Shown here: positions 1 to 12,829 of the stretch, in pieces
Layout: each line of letters begins with the position of its first letter
How positions within the stretch are numbered: the stretch's first letter is position 1
Source: Molossus alvarezi
Lineage: Eukaryota; Chordata; Mammalia; Chiroptera; Molossidae
Direction of reading: 5' to 3'
Assembly (NCBI GenBank): GCA_037176705.1
Contig: CM073898.1
Coordinates: 42,845,988 to 42,909,987, forward strand
Length of the DNA: 64,000 nucleotides
The notes under the pieces: model-generated
Database searches by the model: none
Seen by the model: only the letters and a program-made list of their open reading frames with translations
Told to the model about the DNA's origin: nothing
Translations under genes and position numbers: made by a program

Positions 1-531
1 GTAATTAGAAAATAAATCAATTTATAAATAAATGAAAAAAAATTGCATTGTGTGCCTAGCACTGCAGAAAAGACTTCTAAGATCTATCGGCATGTCAGTC
101 AGGCCCACACTCCTATACCCAGGCATCCCAGCTCATCTTTCTCAGCGATCCTTTCAGAGATTCCCAAGCAAACAGGGGTGGGCAACTCAACTGGAGACTC
201 TCTCTCAGGTATAGTGGGGTGACCACCAGAGAGCAGGTCAAACAAATCCCCAGGCTGCTCTGGAACAACAAAAGGTAACCAGGGTTCTGGTGGCCTCTCC
301 TGCGCATTAGGGGACTGCAGTCCCCAGGAATCACTTCTCTTCCTGCAGCCAACTTCTGTGAGTGAGACTCAGGCCACACCAGCACGTACAGAGCCCCTGT
401 GATTTAGGGAAAAAAGGTACTCTTGGCAGGCTAATTAGAACAAGACACCTCAATTAGGATAAAAACACAGTAAGCAAAGTCAAAAGATAAAGTTTTGAGA
501 GAAATATTTTAAAATTTTGAGAACTCTCTGG
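1..531. other. Unassigned sequence
   Basis: I see no gene and no repeat that I can name. Short open frames here have no recognisable protein motif. The sequence is AT-rich at the left edge and mixed in composition further on. Confidence 0.4.
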
Positions 532-553
532 GTGTGTGTGTGTGTGTGTGTGT
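532..553. repeat. (TG)n microsatellite
   Basis: This is an uninterrupted run of about 11 TG dinucleotides. It lies directly at the 5' edge of the old L1 fragment that follows. Confidence 0.9.
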
Positions 554-2035
554 AATTGAGTAAACTTTGATAGATACACACGATGAAGTACTATGTAAAT
601 ATTAAAAAACAAGCAAGAAAAGAAAAGCTATGAACTGATCTATATGAGTGATTTCCAGCATATATTAAGTGAAAAAGCAAAATGTAAAAGAGAATGTTCT
701 ATATGCTATTTTTTATGTAAAAAGTGGGGGATAAAGTAAAGTATACACAAATCTGCTTTAAAAAAATAAAAATGCAGGGAAGATAAATCAGAAAATAATG
801 GCACTGATAACCTACCATTCCCCACTGAAAGGAATCAGGGAGCTTCTGGGGGAAATGGATGACATCAGGGCAGAGAAGATACAAGATGAGCCTGTGAAGT
901 CCTCTTACTCCACACATTTTTTTTAAGTGCTTAGAAAAAATTATGGTGACATGTCCAGAAAACACAGGAGCAGCTGGAAGGAGCTCCCCAATGGTCAGTG
1001 TCTGATCATTTAAGCATCAGAATAAATTACCGATTATAACCCATTGTAAAAAAGAATGAATCCGTGAGTCCATATTGATGATAAATAGATAAATAAATAA
1101 ATGAGAAAAAAATAGAGGGCTTTTTTTTTTTTACAAAAGACTGCTGACAGATAAATTTGGAAGAAGTGGTAAACTGGAAAATTGCTATACTTAACCATCA
1201 ATGAGCAAGAACTTTCAATGAATGTTAAATCTTTAGATCAAAATTTGATGAGTTGCAAGATATTTGCATGCTTAGAGTGTTTGCCCACAGATTGTTTACT
1301 ACTTACAAAGATAAAAAGAGGAAGTATGCAGTGGAAAAACCAGACAAAACCTTGATCAGGCTATCAAAATTCACATCAACAATAAAAGTGAGACAGACAT
1401 CAGGTATCTCTGGATGTGTTACTGTGAGAAGTACACAACACCACCAATGTAGAATTCTGGCCAAAGATGCATAACCAGAGTCTAATCAAGAGGAAGGATC
1501 AGATAAAACCAATGAAGAACATTCTATCAAATAACTGGTCTGTATTCTTCCAAAACGTCAATGTAATGAAAGCAAAGCAAGGTTGAAGTACTGTTTCAAT
1601 TAAAAGAGAAACAAGAGACATGACAACCAAATGCAATTCATGAGCCTGGTCTGCATCCTGTACTTGAGGTAAAAATAATGCTATAAAGAATGTTATTGAT
1701 AACAACTGACAAAATTAGAATATGAAAAATAGATTAGGTAAAAAGCATTATTTTACTGCTAAATATCCTATTACTTAATCATTTCATCCTGGTTAGACCA
1801 AAGAATATCTTTGTTCTTAGGAAATATACACTGAAATAATAGGGCACAGAGTTTGACAACTACTTTCAAATGATTCAAAAAGCACTATAATAAACAAATT
1901 GATATGAAACAAATGTGCCAGAATGTTAAAAATTGGTGATTCTGGATAAAAATGTGTCTAAGTGTTCTCTGTATCATTCTTGCAACTTTTCTCTAATTTT
2001 GAAATTATTTCAAAGTAAGATATTTTAAAAATAAA
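554..2035 (+). mobile_element. Old L1 3' end (L1M type)
   Basis: The left part resembles the end of a degraded L1 ORF2 and the start of its 3' UTR (a tract like TACTATGTAAATATTAAAA, then ATATTAAGTGAAAAAGCAAA). The right end has the typical closing block of L1MC/L1ME 3' UTRs, with CTTGCAACTTTTCT and then TTTGAAATTATTTCAAA, followed by an A-rich stretch. No reading frame survives. Small indels are scattered throughout, as expected for an insertion older than the bat radiation. The exact subfamily is not certain. Confidence 0.75.
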
Positions 2036-4154
2036 TATGAGAGTGAGGGAAAGAAAAGAGTGCCCTCTATAGATTCATGCCAGCATCAGCACTGCTGAAT
2101 TTCAGTACCACACGCCTCCCAGCCAGGAGTCCTTGCCCAGAGCAACCCTTGCACAACCCCACGCAGCAGCCCTGGTGAGGGCACCTTCATCCTTCCAGAA
2201 ACCACTCATTTGAGCTTCTCTGGATGTGTCTGTCCTTGGCAATCAAAGGATCCCTGACCAGTTCATCTCAAACTACCAGAGGGAAGGAGCAGCATCCTAT
2301 AGCCAGACTCCCGTCTTCTCCTGCAAGGCCTTGATATCACGGTTGTGCATTTCTCCTCCACTCTGGAAACTTGGCATGACTGTGACCATGTCTTAGTCAT
2401 CCTTATGTCCCAAGGGATGGACACACAGAAGACACTCACTAAATGCTTCAGTGCAGAGTGGAGCTGGATATGTTGACTTATGAAGGAGGAGGATTCATAC
2501 GATCACCAGTGTTAACAAGTCAAGGGTGGGCACCCCAGACACCTTCTCAGCCGTGCTTGTGCCAGCACTCTCGCACCAAACACATGCCAGGAAAATGCTG
2601 GAGTGACAAGCACCAGCATGAGGTCTCCACATGATGACTTACACACGACGTTAGTGGATGTTCTGTATTTTAAACTAAGCTTAGGGGTGGAGTAGAGGGG
2701 AACGTTAGCCCCACTTCGACTATTTACTCTAATCCTGGTTAGCAAGCACACCAACAAAATGGTTAAGCTTGAAAAGAAACAAGTTAGCATCTGCAGGTCC
2801 CTCCACCCAGAGAATTACTGCTCCGTGATTATGAGGGGGGAGGGCTCCAGTTCCCACAAACTATCAGACATTTCTGAGTTCCATCTCTAAGCCTTATGAA
2901 TGTGTGAGTCTTCCAGATTCTCACTCTGACCAGGTATAACCAGTACAGATAGGAGCTGGACTCAAAAACCACCATACCTACAACTGCTCTTTGTCCCTTA
3001 GGAGACTGGCCTCACTAACACAGTAAAGAAAACCCAGTAATGGTCCACCGAAGTAATCTTCTCCATCCAGCTGAGGCCTCTCCTTGGGGTTCCTTCCCAG
3101 GTTCCTAGTCCTGAGCTATGCAGGAGTTAATAAAAACAATGAGCAATTTAAGAAAAGGAATGGTTCTTGGAGAATAATCTATAACTGACAAGACCAGAAA
3201 GAGTATTAATATCATTAGTCTACTCCATTTTAACAAGGGTAGGTCATTACAGATTTGACTGGACCAACAGCATGTAATTCTACTGCCTAACCAAAGACAA
3301 GCAAGTCTTGAGTCAAATACTCTTGAGTGAAGCCAAAATATGCTTTTTCTATCACTATTTTAATCATTTTGATATTACACAGGAGTTACTACTTGTGCAA
3401 GAGATAAAGGAGCTTCCAAAGACAGTCTTGTAATCTATCTGATGTTAATTGGATGTTTTCCAAAGCCTAGAACCCAGGAAGTACATCCAAATGGAAAGGA
3501 CATTTTAGTGGTCTTGGAAAGTTGAATTATTCAGAGAGCTCTGTCAAAATACCTAGTTCCTGCTGGGACAGTTCTTGGGGAAATTCTTAATTGAACGGAG
3601 GGAAAGACATGTCCACGGAGCCTTTAATAGAGCTGAAACCTCTTTGGAATACCTCTGACACCAACTCTGGTTTGTCACCTGAGGGGGAGGGAAGCCTCGA
3701 CAGAATAAAAGAATGAATAGACTCTAGCAGTGATTTTGATGAAAAACTAATTAGGACTATAACAAGGAGATTATTAATTCCTGCCAGAATCAAAATTGCA
3801 GACCTTATCATGTTGGAAACATGAGCACTAGAAAAGAACAACTCTCAAACCACGCTTTGAAAACTGCCACCAGGAGGGTGGGAATGATGAATTCGAAAGC
3901 CCCAGAGGGAGTCAGAGACCTAGGCAAACAGGAGGCTTTGACGCTAAAGAGAACGGGATGCCCAGACTTTGTGTGTGACCAGGAGAGAGCCAGAAGGGGT
4001 GACAGAGGGCAGAACGGCAGCTGGTACTAGGCAACTGTACTCAAGGCAGAATACTGAGGAGAAATTAAACGTATCTAGAAGGTAAGTGGGCAGAGGAACC
4101 CCACCACGGAAAGGAACAGAAACTACATTCTTCTACAGGGCATCAAGAAAAGTA
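2036..4154. other. Unassigned sequence, possibly with conserved noncoding DNA
   Basis: I recognise no gene. Several open frames of 60-92 codons occur on both strands, but none shows a protein family signature or plausible exon structure. Part of it (about 3680-3830) is AT-rich with TAATTA-type motifs and no repeat signature, and is described separately in the findings. Confidence 0.4.
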
Positions 4155-4490
4155 TGCTTTTCTTTCCTCTCATTATCTTTATTGTTGAGAGTATTACAGA
4201 TGTCCCTCTTTTCTTCCCCCATTGACCCCCTCCACCCTGTGCCCACCTTCCCCCCAGCCCTTCACCACACTGTTGTCTGTGTCCATGGGTTATGCATATA
4301 TGCATATAAGTTCTTTGGTTTATTTCTTCCCACTCCCCAACACCCCTTCCCTCTGATGTTTATCAGTCTGGTCCCTGCTTCCATGTCTCTGAATCCATTT
4401 TGTTCGTCAGTTTATTTTGTTCCTTAGATTCTACACATAGGTGAGATCATATGATACTTGTCCTTCTCTGACTGGTTTATTTCGCTTATG
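4155..4490 (-). mobile_element. Reverse L1 3' end (bat-lineage L1)
   Basis: Read on the minus strand, this runs from the last part of an L1 (AAGCGAAATAAACCAGTCAG) through AACCAAAGAACTTATATGCAT and a G-rich polypurine tract to ACATCTGTAATACT and AATAAAG. The same 3' UTR blocks occur in the HAL1-like element near 58.5 kb and in the short insertion at 50.4 kb, so all three share a 3' end family. It is strongly 5'-truncated. The tail is only T-rich on the plus strand, suggesting moderate age. No coding capacity remains. Confidence 0.8.
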
Positions 4491-6374
4491 CTTTTAATTT
4501 TATCTTAATCTTTTCCCCATAGTTAAACTAAATATGACTTAGGATTTTTTTTCTTTTTTTAACTGTAAAGAAATTTTGCAATTAAATGCCAAATGAGACC
4601 TGAAATAGATTTTATGGATTTTATTTCAAAGATGGTAAAACTTGAGCTGATTTGATTTAGTCCTTAGCCCAGGGACATGAACAAGAGAATTCCTATTTTA
4701 GAGATGTGCAGGATACGTTCTAAGACAAAATGGAAGGGCCACGTCATTAGCCACAGAAAGCCAGGCCTTTTTAAAGTTAAACTGGACACTGAGAAATCCT
4801 ACCTGGTATTGGGTTCAGACCTTTGCAAAGAAGCCTCTTCTCTCTACTCTATCTTCGCACATCATAGGAAACACATCTCTATTTTTTAAGATCATTTGTA
4901 GTCTCCTGTCTTCCCTTGTCTCCCATCAAGAGCTGGACGATGTTATAATTTTCTGTTGCTAAAATTTTTATTTCTCTAAAATGGTCATAAATGCTGGCTT
5001 GTTGACAATCTAGAAATACTCCATATACTAAACACAAAAACTCACTATGAAAATTGCTTGGTTTATTTTTGTTTATGTTATTGAGTTCTTGCAAATGACA
5101 CAGCTGAATGTTTATCCTACCATAAGGAAATGCATTTTGGTATTTGTATTTTTGTTTTCTGGTTGTTGTTTTTTTCAGTTTTGTTTTAAAAGATAAGAGC
5201 AATAAAGAAGAAACTAAAACATGTACACACCCGTATCACACACAAACACACACTCACACATAATTCTAAATGAAGGGAAAAGTGATTTTACAACCTTCCA
5301 AAATTTTATTTTTCTCTCTTCCATCAAGGTTAAAATACCCTGAATTCAGCAACATTAAAACACAAACTGAGACAGACGAGGCTTTGCGCGTGTTTCCTAT
5401 CCTGTCCCTTCTCCTAGGATGACTGCAGGAGGCACATGAGCCCCTACTCCACCATCATGTAAGAGCTCTGCTTGGAAATCGCTGTCAGGACAGGCTGTCC
5501 AGGACCAGGATGGATGGAGACAAATAGGCCCAGTGAGGAGCCAAACAAAGAGACCGTGAGAGAAGGACAGCTCTTGTTAATAACAGTAAGTCATATAAGA
5601 CTCCCAAAATTATAGTGGCAATCGGCAATTTAACCAGATTTCATGGAGACTGCTGTGAAATGACAATTAAGTCTAGATGAATGAGTAAAGCAAATCATGG
5701 AGAAAGAGGATATTGAGACATATGCATGTAAGATCCCTTACTTTGCAGTCAGATATAATAAATGAGAGCTCTGGGAGTTAGACTTGTAATTTGAATTAAC
5801 CACTTCTCAGCCACTGTCAGGAGGCCTGCCAGCCCTAAACCTCAACTGAACCATTGTTGGGGCCTCACTCATCTTCTCCTTGATGGGAAAACACTAAGTG
5901 TGTGCCGCATCATCGTCTTATTCTCCTGTCTCACACTCAGTAGGGTGCATAGGTGTTAGAGCAGATTCTTTTTTCCTGAACGATGCCTACTGGTCTCTAG
6001 CCCTCCAAAACTCACACCACAAAATATCATAAGGAGATAGCTTCTGGGCTTCCGAAAGTTGATAAAACACAGGGGAAAAAATCCCAGCTGGATGTGTCTT
6101 CCTGGGGAGTACCATGAAGTCAAGGCATGGAGATCCCTTTTGAACACTTTCTGAGTAATAAAAATGTGTTCTATCATGAAAACAAACAGACCTGGAAAAA
6201 AAAAAATCATACTAACCATAGATCTCAAAGGAAAACACATCAGCAACTGATGGCCCCACACAACCGATGAGCAGTTTCCGTCTTTGTGATTCCTGAGATC
6301 TTAGTCACGTGCCATTTTGGTAATGTGAGTCCAGTGAGGACATAACTACTGAGAAGCATCATATAGATCACAAA
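4491..6374. other. Unassigned sequence
   Basis: No gene or clear repeat is recognised apart from a short CA-rich stretch. The open frames on both strands (up to about 107 codons) have low-complexity composition and no family signature. Confidence 0.4.
5225..5262. repeat. CA-rich simple sequence
   Basis: This is an imperfect CA-dinucleotide tract with interruptions such as CACACAAACACACAC. Confidence 0.7.
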
Positions 6375-6550
6375 GAGTATGGGCTTTGGGTAGAATTGGG
6401 TTCAAACACTGGCTCCTCCTTTCCCTGGTGACGGTGGGCATTTCCTCTCTCTAGTTTCTATCTCAAGCACAGATAATAGTATCGACATCACAAAGTTGTT
6501 CTAAGGATTAAATGACACCATGTGTACAGCCGGCACTCGATAAACACCTT
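6375..6550 (+). mobile_element. MIR SINE
   Basis: A forward MIR copy can be followed from GGGCTTTGGGTAGAATTGGG, through TTCTAAGGATTAAATGA, to a decayed CACTCGATAAACACC that matches the usual CACTCAATAAATG end. It is an ancient tRNA-derived SINE with no coding capacity. Confidence 0.7.
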
Positions 6551-8259
6551 CCCCTTACATTCGGTGAACAGAGCTTGTCTCTAGGAGATCCTATGTTTCC
6601 GCAGATGACAATGGTGTGAACACTAGCTGACTGACTAAGAAAAGACATCAGAGATCTTTCCACAAAATAGAAACTGAGGCACAAACTGTGCCAGATATTG
6701 AGTCCTTCCCAATCACAGGGCTGTGTCAACAACAGCAAATGGAACTTGGCTCTGTACCCTCTGTTTGACTCTGGGCAGGACATGGAATGATGCCTGATTG
6801 GTTTGCTTGTTTCTCTTTAATTGTTTTCTAATGCTTTATTGTATTTTTTAAAAAAGCAGGGGAATCTTGTGTTTTAAACTTTAGTACCTAGTCAACATAT
6901 ACAAAATGCTAGATCAGCACCATAATATTCTCCCTTATAGCAATCTGGTAGTTTACCTGAGAATAGATTACCATTGTAACAATCTTGGATCAGGTCCCTG
7001 TGATTCCAGGGTGTGTTCAACGAAGCCAGGAGTTTCTCCAAGGTCAGGATGGGGGCAGCAGAGCTGACAGGGGTCCAGATCCCTGCTTCCATCCCACTTC
7101 AGACCGTGAGCTCACTAGATGGAGCTGGCCAATCATAGCTAGTTGTGCCTGATCTCTAGCCTAAAAGTCCTCATCTGTAAAGTGAAGAGAGCGGTCTACC
7201 ATGTCTAAGGTCCCACTCAGCACAAATCTCTTCTAGGCATACTTTTTTTTTTTAACAAACACAAGTTTACCCTCTTCTCTTAATAACAGTTGAATTGATA
7301 AGTAAATCCAAATAAATGAAAATGCTTCTAGTCTTCCAAAGCATTGAGATCATCAGTTAAACTATTTTTTCCTGGTTGGTTAGAGTTGAAAATGCACTGC
7401 TAACATATGATCCAGATCCTGGGGAAGGTGCTTCACCCGTCACCCCTCATTAAATCTGAACACCCAGAAAGAGAGCGGCAGGAAACCAACACAGGATAAG
7501 GGGTATAGGCGGTGCCCCCGGGCTGAGTGCAGTACATATATTACCACATGAGGGGTTGGGTGTATCATTTTCCAGAGCATACCGATGTCCCAGATGCTAT
7601 GTATGAAGCACAGTCACAAGTCAAAGACGGGACTGACAGTCTCCAAAGCCCACAGTCCTTCCTGGATGCCTCCACTGAGTCCCAGTAGCTGGCTTGTTGT
7701 GCAGACACTACGAACACAGAGCGGAAACTTACCCTCTCTGGGCCTCAACATTTTCAGAAGAAAATTCCTCAAGTGAAGCCTCAAAGTTATCCAAGGACCT
7801 TGAAGCTCTAAAATTCAACGATTCTCTGGTCAGCTCAACAATCACACACATACATGTATCAAGAGCCTGTGAAACATGGTTCATCTCTATGTCTAACTGT
7901 GTTTCACTGCTATCCAAGTCCTCATTGTCCCTCGTTCTCTTCCCTGATTCAGCCGCCTCCCAAATAACAGATAACCTCCAAGGATTCAGATACTGCAGAA
8001 CAATTCAAATTAGTGAATGCAGACCGCCTGGTAATATACTTTACCATGAAAAAGCAGGACAATCAGCACGGGAGAGCTTCAAAATCAAGTGACTTGTTTC
8101 TCTTCTCACAGCTAATCCACTAGGGCTCAAGGGAGAGTTATTTGTTGATCTTTGAGGGTAAGGTGGTGTCCTCTCTGGCCCTTTCAATTCAGATATCAAC
8201 TCAAAGACCTGAGAAGTTATTGTATTTCTGGGACTTTTCTTTGTTTAAATTTTTTTTTT
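6551..8259. other. Unassigned sequence with one weak MIR relic
   Basis: Apart from the MIR3-like piece at about 7.1-7.2 kb I recognise no repeat or gene. The longest open frame (about 132 codons on the plus strand near 7.7-8.1 kb) has no recognisable domain. Confidence 0.4.
7125..7238 (+). mobile_element. MIR3-like relic
   Basis: The block CTCATCTGTAAAGTGAAGAG followed by CTAAGGTCCCACTCAGC matches the 3' half of MIR3/MIRc elements. The left part is too diverged to place. Confidence 0.5.
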
Positions 8260-8379
8260 TTTAAGTGCAAAAAGATATTCAGCGGAATAAAAAAGAAGCA
8301 TCGACGTTTCCATTGGTAATCTCGTCCATGTGTTCCCTGCTACTGAGCATTTTCAGAAGGCCCGACTGTCTGGGTTAAT

Positions 8380-8600
8380 TGTTTAATGCTTTTAGTTAGA
8401 ATTAAACTTTGCACCTGCTCTGACAGTGATAAATTAAATGTGCTCCTTTTCCAATACTGTTGCCCTCTTTAAGTAGAGACCAAGAAGTGTATCTCCCTTC
8501 TTCCCCTGCGTTTGAGGAATCTCTGCTACACTGGAGTGTAAACCAGCATAATTTGTCACCAGAGCTAGCGCCAATTAAATTGATTGCGTGGGACTGAACT
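8380..8600. promoter_or_regulatory. Candidate conserved noncoding element
   Basis: This is repeat-free sequence with homeodomain-type cores (GTTAATTGTTTAATGC, GATAAATTAAATG, CCAATTAAATTGATTG). Such sequence is typical of mammalian developmental enhancers. The call rests on sequence texture alone; conservation cannot be tested from one genome. Confidence 0.25.
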
Positions 8601-10135
8601 CTGGGACCCCTAATGCAAGCACTAAGGGAAAAATGGGCTCTTTTCTGCCCATTCCCCCATGTGGCACTTAGGCATAGCTCAACAGTGGAAGGCTTTCAAG
8701 GTTCAAAAGGGTTTTATTTTCAAAAGAAATGGGCATTGATCAGCTGCATTTAAAGGCAAAGATAATTCCAGAGCTTGAAGGCTGGATTTGTGTTTAAGGT
8801 CTAAATCTCTTTCTTTAACCTTGGGGGGGCCAGTATAACATAAAAGCAACAAAGAGATTAAGATTACAAAGGGTTTGCAAGTGTAAATGATGCAGTGGTA
8901 TTCTCCAAACATAACACAGCCCCCATTCACAAGCCCGGGCACAGGCCAGCACGTGATCTGTTGGTTTTATACCTATAAAAACAACTTGTGTTTATTTGTC
9001 ACTCAGCAAACCATTTCAGGCAAGAAGGGGAGAAAAAAGGAAAGTGGAAGAGAAGTAAACTTGCTCATACCAAAGAGTTCAAACATGCCTTCCTTAAACA
9101 GACTGAAAAGTAAACATGCTAAAGGTCAACGTGACAGAGACAATCAGAAAATCCCCCTCTCTTTCTACACCACACAGGAATACTAGAATCCAGATGCTCT
9201 GTTCCACCCTTGGCCATTCCCCCCATTATCCCAGTCTCCGATGCTGGGGTTTGTTATGTCACGTCCTACAAGGGAGGTTGTACGTAAGCTCTAAGCTAAT
9301 ACCAGCCTCTTCTTGTTCCTTTATTTATGAGCTACCATTTATGTGCCCCTCTGTCTTGCCTTTTAGCTCAATTTCCCACAATCGGTCCTTAGGATAGCAA
9401 CATTTGAATAAACTCAGATATAAATCAAAACTACACACTTGAGAGATGCAAACTCCAAATTCTGTAACTCACATGGTGAAACCAGTGGTAAGTGGGTCCC
9501 TTTCCTCAAGTTTGGATCTCCTTATTCATCTCTTTATTTCCTTCTTTAGCAACATAGACCTCCATACATTAACTCTGTCCCCTGGTTCTTGTCACCAATG
9601 GAAGTCTTGCCAGGGATATCAAGTTGTCATTGCTAAATCAGATGATAACATAGAGCCTTCCTAATTCAGAGAAAAGAAAGAAAGAAAATTGTTTATTGAG
9701 ACGTTCAAGGCCAGATCAAACATCTGGCACCCTGAGAAGGTTAATGATTTGTTATGAACCCAGGTGGCAAAGAATTCAGTGCTCCTTTAAGATAAGTAAA
9801 CAAGCAACAGTTTACCATTTATTCAGGAAAAAGACCATGCACCAGTTAGAAGAAACTGGAAAGAGATGATGCAGATGAAAGCTCCTTGTCTCCCTAATTT
9901 CTAGAGCAATTCAGCTCTGGCCCTAAACTTGCTTAGTCCACCCGAAAAACAAATACCTTGTAGTGCCGTGAAATCTAGTAATTACTTAGCATAATCTTTG
10001 TGGGTCTCATTTCTTTCCCAAGAATTTTGTCAAAGCATTTCTTCTAACCCTACACCATAATCTCCCTGAAAAGAATTGTGAGTTTTTAAAAATCCTATCT
10101 GTTACATTTCCAAGAATGTTTTATCATCTCAATGG
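8601..10135. other. Unassigned sequence
   Basis: I see no gene and no repeat I can name. The open frames near 8.9-9.4 kb overlap in different frames and lack protein motifs. Confidence 0.4.
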
Positions 10136-10737
10136 TATATTAGGACCCTATATTCATTTTCTATACAACAAACATAATGGTTTAAAACAACAGTCATTTA
10201 TTATCTCACACTTTCTGTGCACCAAAAGTCTGAGTGCAGTTTAACTGAGTCCTCTGCTCAGAGTTTCACCAGACTGAAATCAAGGTGTCAGCTGAGTTGT
10301 AATCTCACCTAAGGCATGAGGTCCTCTTCCAAGCTCACTAGTTGTTGGCAGAATTTGGTTACTTCAGTCAGATTACTCTCAGCTTCTAGAGCTCACCCTC
10401 ATGGACTTGCTATGTTGTCTCCCCATAGGCAGTTCACAGGATTGTTGTTTGTTTCTTAAAGACCAGCATGAAAATATCCCTTACTTCTTTTAAGGGCACA
10501 TCTGTTTGGGTCCAGAATAATGTCTCTTTTGATTAGCTCAAATTCAACTGGTTAAGAACCTTAATTACATCTGCAAAACATCTTCACCTTTGCCATATAA
10601 CATAATCTAGTCATGAGAGCAATAGCCTTTTATCATCACGGGTCCCACCCACACATAAGAGGAAGGGATTTTATATGGCATGTATACCAGAAGTAAAGAA
10701 TCTTGGGGCCATGTTAGGATTTTGCCTACCACAGGTC
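10136..10737 (-). mobile_element. Ancient solitary LTR (ERVL/MaLR-like), reverse
   Basis: The stretch contains GGTTTAAAACAACAGTCATTTATTATCTCACA, GAAATCAAGGTGTCAGCTGAG and a right end reading GCCTACCACAGG. These are the reverse-strand landmarks of a common mammalian solitary LTR beginning TGTGGTAGGC. The copy near 23.3-23.8 kb is of the same type and orientation. No internal retroviral genes are present. The family name is uncertain. Confidence 0.6.
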
Positions 10738-11156
10738 CACACAAAGAGAGACACCCCAGGCTCACCCACTCCTTGACTTAGCTGTTGTTTCAAGTCTTGT
10801 GTTAGAAGTGCCATATACTTCTCCCTAGAAATTCTCCCCTGATAAGAAAAGCCAATAGTTTTTATAATCCCAATTTTTATTTGTTATTAAGTCACAAAGA
10901 AACCACTGGCATTGCAGAGTTTTATGGGTGATGGGCAGTGAACAGCTAGAGATGCCCCAGAGGAAGACATTAGTAGGCCTGGAAAGTGGTCTGGTGCGTA
11001 TTTCTAAAAGAGCAGTACGTAGACCCTGCTTTTTGTGGATGTCTTTGGACTGGAACATGCCAATAGATGTTTTATCAACACCTGGCATAGGGGGAGAAAA
11101 AAATCAAACTTTCTCAGATAAATCATGTTAGTAGCCTTTTCATGGATGTAAAAGAG

Positions 11157-11476
11157 AAATAAAGAGAGGGGGAGGAAAGGAGAGAGGGAGGAAAAGAGGG
11201 AGGAAGAGAAAAGGAGAGAGAGAAAAAGAGAGAGGAAGGGAGGGAGGAAAAGAAAGAGAGAAGGGAAGGGAAGGGGAGGGAAGGGGAGGGAAGGGGAGGG
11301 GAGGGGAGGGGAGGGGAGGGGAGGGGAGGGGAGGGGAGGGGAGGGGAGGGGAGGAGAGGGGAGGAGAGGAGAGGAGAGGAGAGGAGAGGAGAGGAGAGGA
11401 GAGGAGAGGAGAGGAGAGGAGAGGAGAGGAGAGGAGAGGAGAGGAGAGGAGAGGAGAGGAGAGGAGAGGAGAGGAG
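11157..11476. repeat. Polypurine microsatellite, GGGGA then GGAGA pentamers
   Basis: The plus strand is purine-only for about 320 bp. It starts as an irregular GGGA/GAAA mixture, becomes nearly pure GAGGG repeats from about 11270 to 11355, then switches to pure GGAGA repeats to about 11475. The length suggests slippage and high polymorphism. Homopurine mirror symmetry of this kind can form triplex (H-DNA), and the GGGG runs could form G-quadruplexes; both are inferences from composition. Confidence 0.95.
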
Positions 11477-11639
11477 AAAAACAGAGTTTGCTATGTTGCT
11501 ATGTTCTAGTCTATGGCATCCTTACTGGACTACAGGAGGAAATATTTAATGCATCCTTGGACAAGAAAAAAGAAACACTTCCCTCTGACCTGAAGGGCCA
11601 TTGATCCTAATTACTACTGCCACATTACCCTTCCCAGAA

Positions 11640-12050
11640 CACTCCTTTCAATAAGTCACTCTCCTCATCAAGGACCGCCAATGGTGTCCCATGTCCTACC
11701 ATATCAAGCCAAATTGCCATATCAATTTTATTTGTCTCGGTATGGCACTCAAAGCCTATAGCCTAGTCTACTACCTAATAAACCAGATGTCACCACAGCT
11801 CCTACGACTTTTTGCTGTCCCACAAGCACAATCATTCTTTTTTGCCATAGTCAGCCCATTTTGCCTTTACTTGCCCTTCTTCCCTACCGACACCACTCCA
11901 CTTCATTCTCATTGTGTTCACCTTCTGCTGTGTACCAGGAGCTGAAGGCCCAGGTTCATTCCAACTTCCTCCAGAACTTCATAAACTGCCTTGAACCTCC
12001 TCCTCTAACCTACTGATTTTACAGTCTGAATTTAACTTAGCTCTAGTTGG
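11640..12050 (+). mobile_element. L2 LINE relic
   Basis: Blocks such as TCATCAAGGACCGCCAATGG, GGCACTCAAAGCC, GAAGGCCCAGGTTCATTCCA and TTCCTCCAGAACTTCATAAA follow the order of the last coding part of mammalian L2 (Lys-Ala-Gln-like region, then CTCCAGGAAGCC). It is heavily diverged and has no intact frame. Confidence 0.6.
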
Positions 12051-12589
12051 AGATACTCTTCTCTAGTTTGCTGCTGCACATGTCTTGTTTTCTGAGGCGG
12101 TTCTTTGTGCATGCTAGAACAGTTTTCAAATCTATGGGGTAATGTTTTAATAAAATGGAAAACCAATTAAGTAGGTTGCAACCAGATTTTTTTCACTGAA
12201 ATGGTTGGCTAGGAAAGGAAAGATCCGTGTATTGTAAATAACAAGGGTATTTGGTTTTGTGAAAATTTTGCTTTGATATGTATTTTTTGTGCGTGTATAT
12301 AGAAACTGAAACCTAAGTATGTGGTGTTGTGTAATGATATAAAATGTATTGAGAATTGTTAATGAACATTAAAAGACAGTTTTTAAAGCACTAGAATGCA
12401 TTGAAGAAAGCATAATGTATATGGTTGAAGTTCATGCAAAAATCAGAGCACATGAGAAAGATGCCAAAGGGTTCCACAGGCAGGCAGACAACCAGAAGCT
12501 CTAAAGCAAGAGTGTCAACTGCCTTTGCAATCATGGAAGCAGATCTTGTGGCCTCAGTCTACCGATTAGGGGAGTGATACGATGTAATA
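12051..12589. other. Unassigned AT-rich sequence
   Basis: No gene is visible. Parts have the texture of an old AT-rich transposon (AATGGAAAACCAATTAAGT) but I cannot name a family. Confidence 0.35.
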
Positions 12590-12795
12590 TTTATACATGA
12601 TTTTATAATTTGCAAAAGGTTTCACATTCTTCATGTCATCAGCATCCCATGAGGAAAGCCAAGAAGACTTTTTTCCTGATTCCCATTTTTTTAAAATATG
12701 AGGCTTGAGAGGTGCCTAGCTTGTCCAAGGCCATATTGCAAGTTGGTATTAGAAAATGAATTCAAATCTTCTGACACACACCCCAAGTTGTTTCT
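12590..12795 (-). mobile_element. MIR SINE, reverse
   Basis: Reverse MIR landmarks are visible: CATCAGCATCCCATGAGG, an altered CCCATTTTTTTAAAATATGAGG, CTTGTCCAAGGCCATATTGCA, and GAATTCAAATCTTCTGAC at the box-B end. Confidence 0.75.
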
Positions 12796-12829
12796 TATAC
12801 CTTTTTGAAAAATTATAGACAGGTTCATC

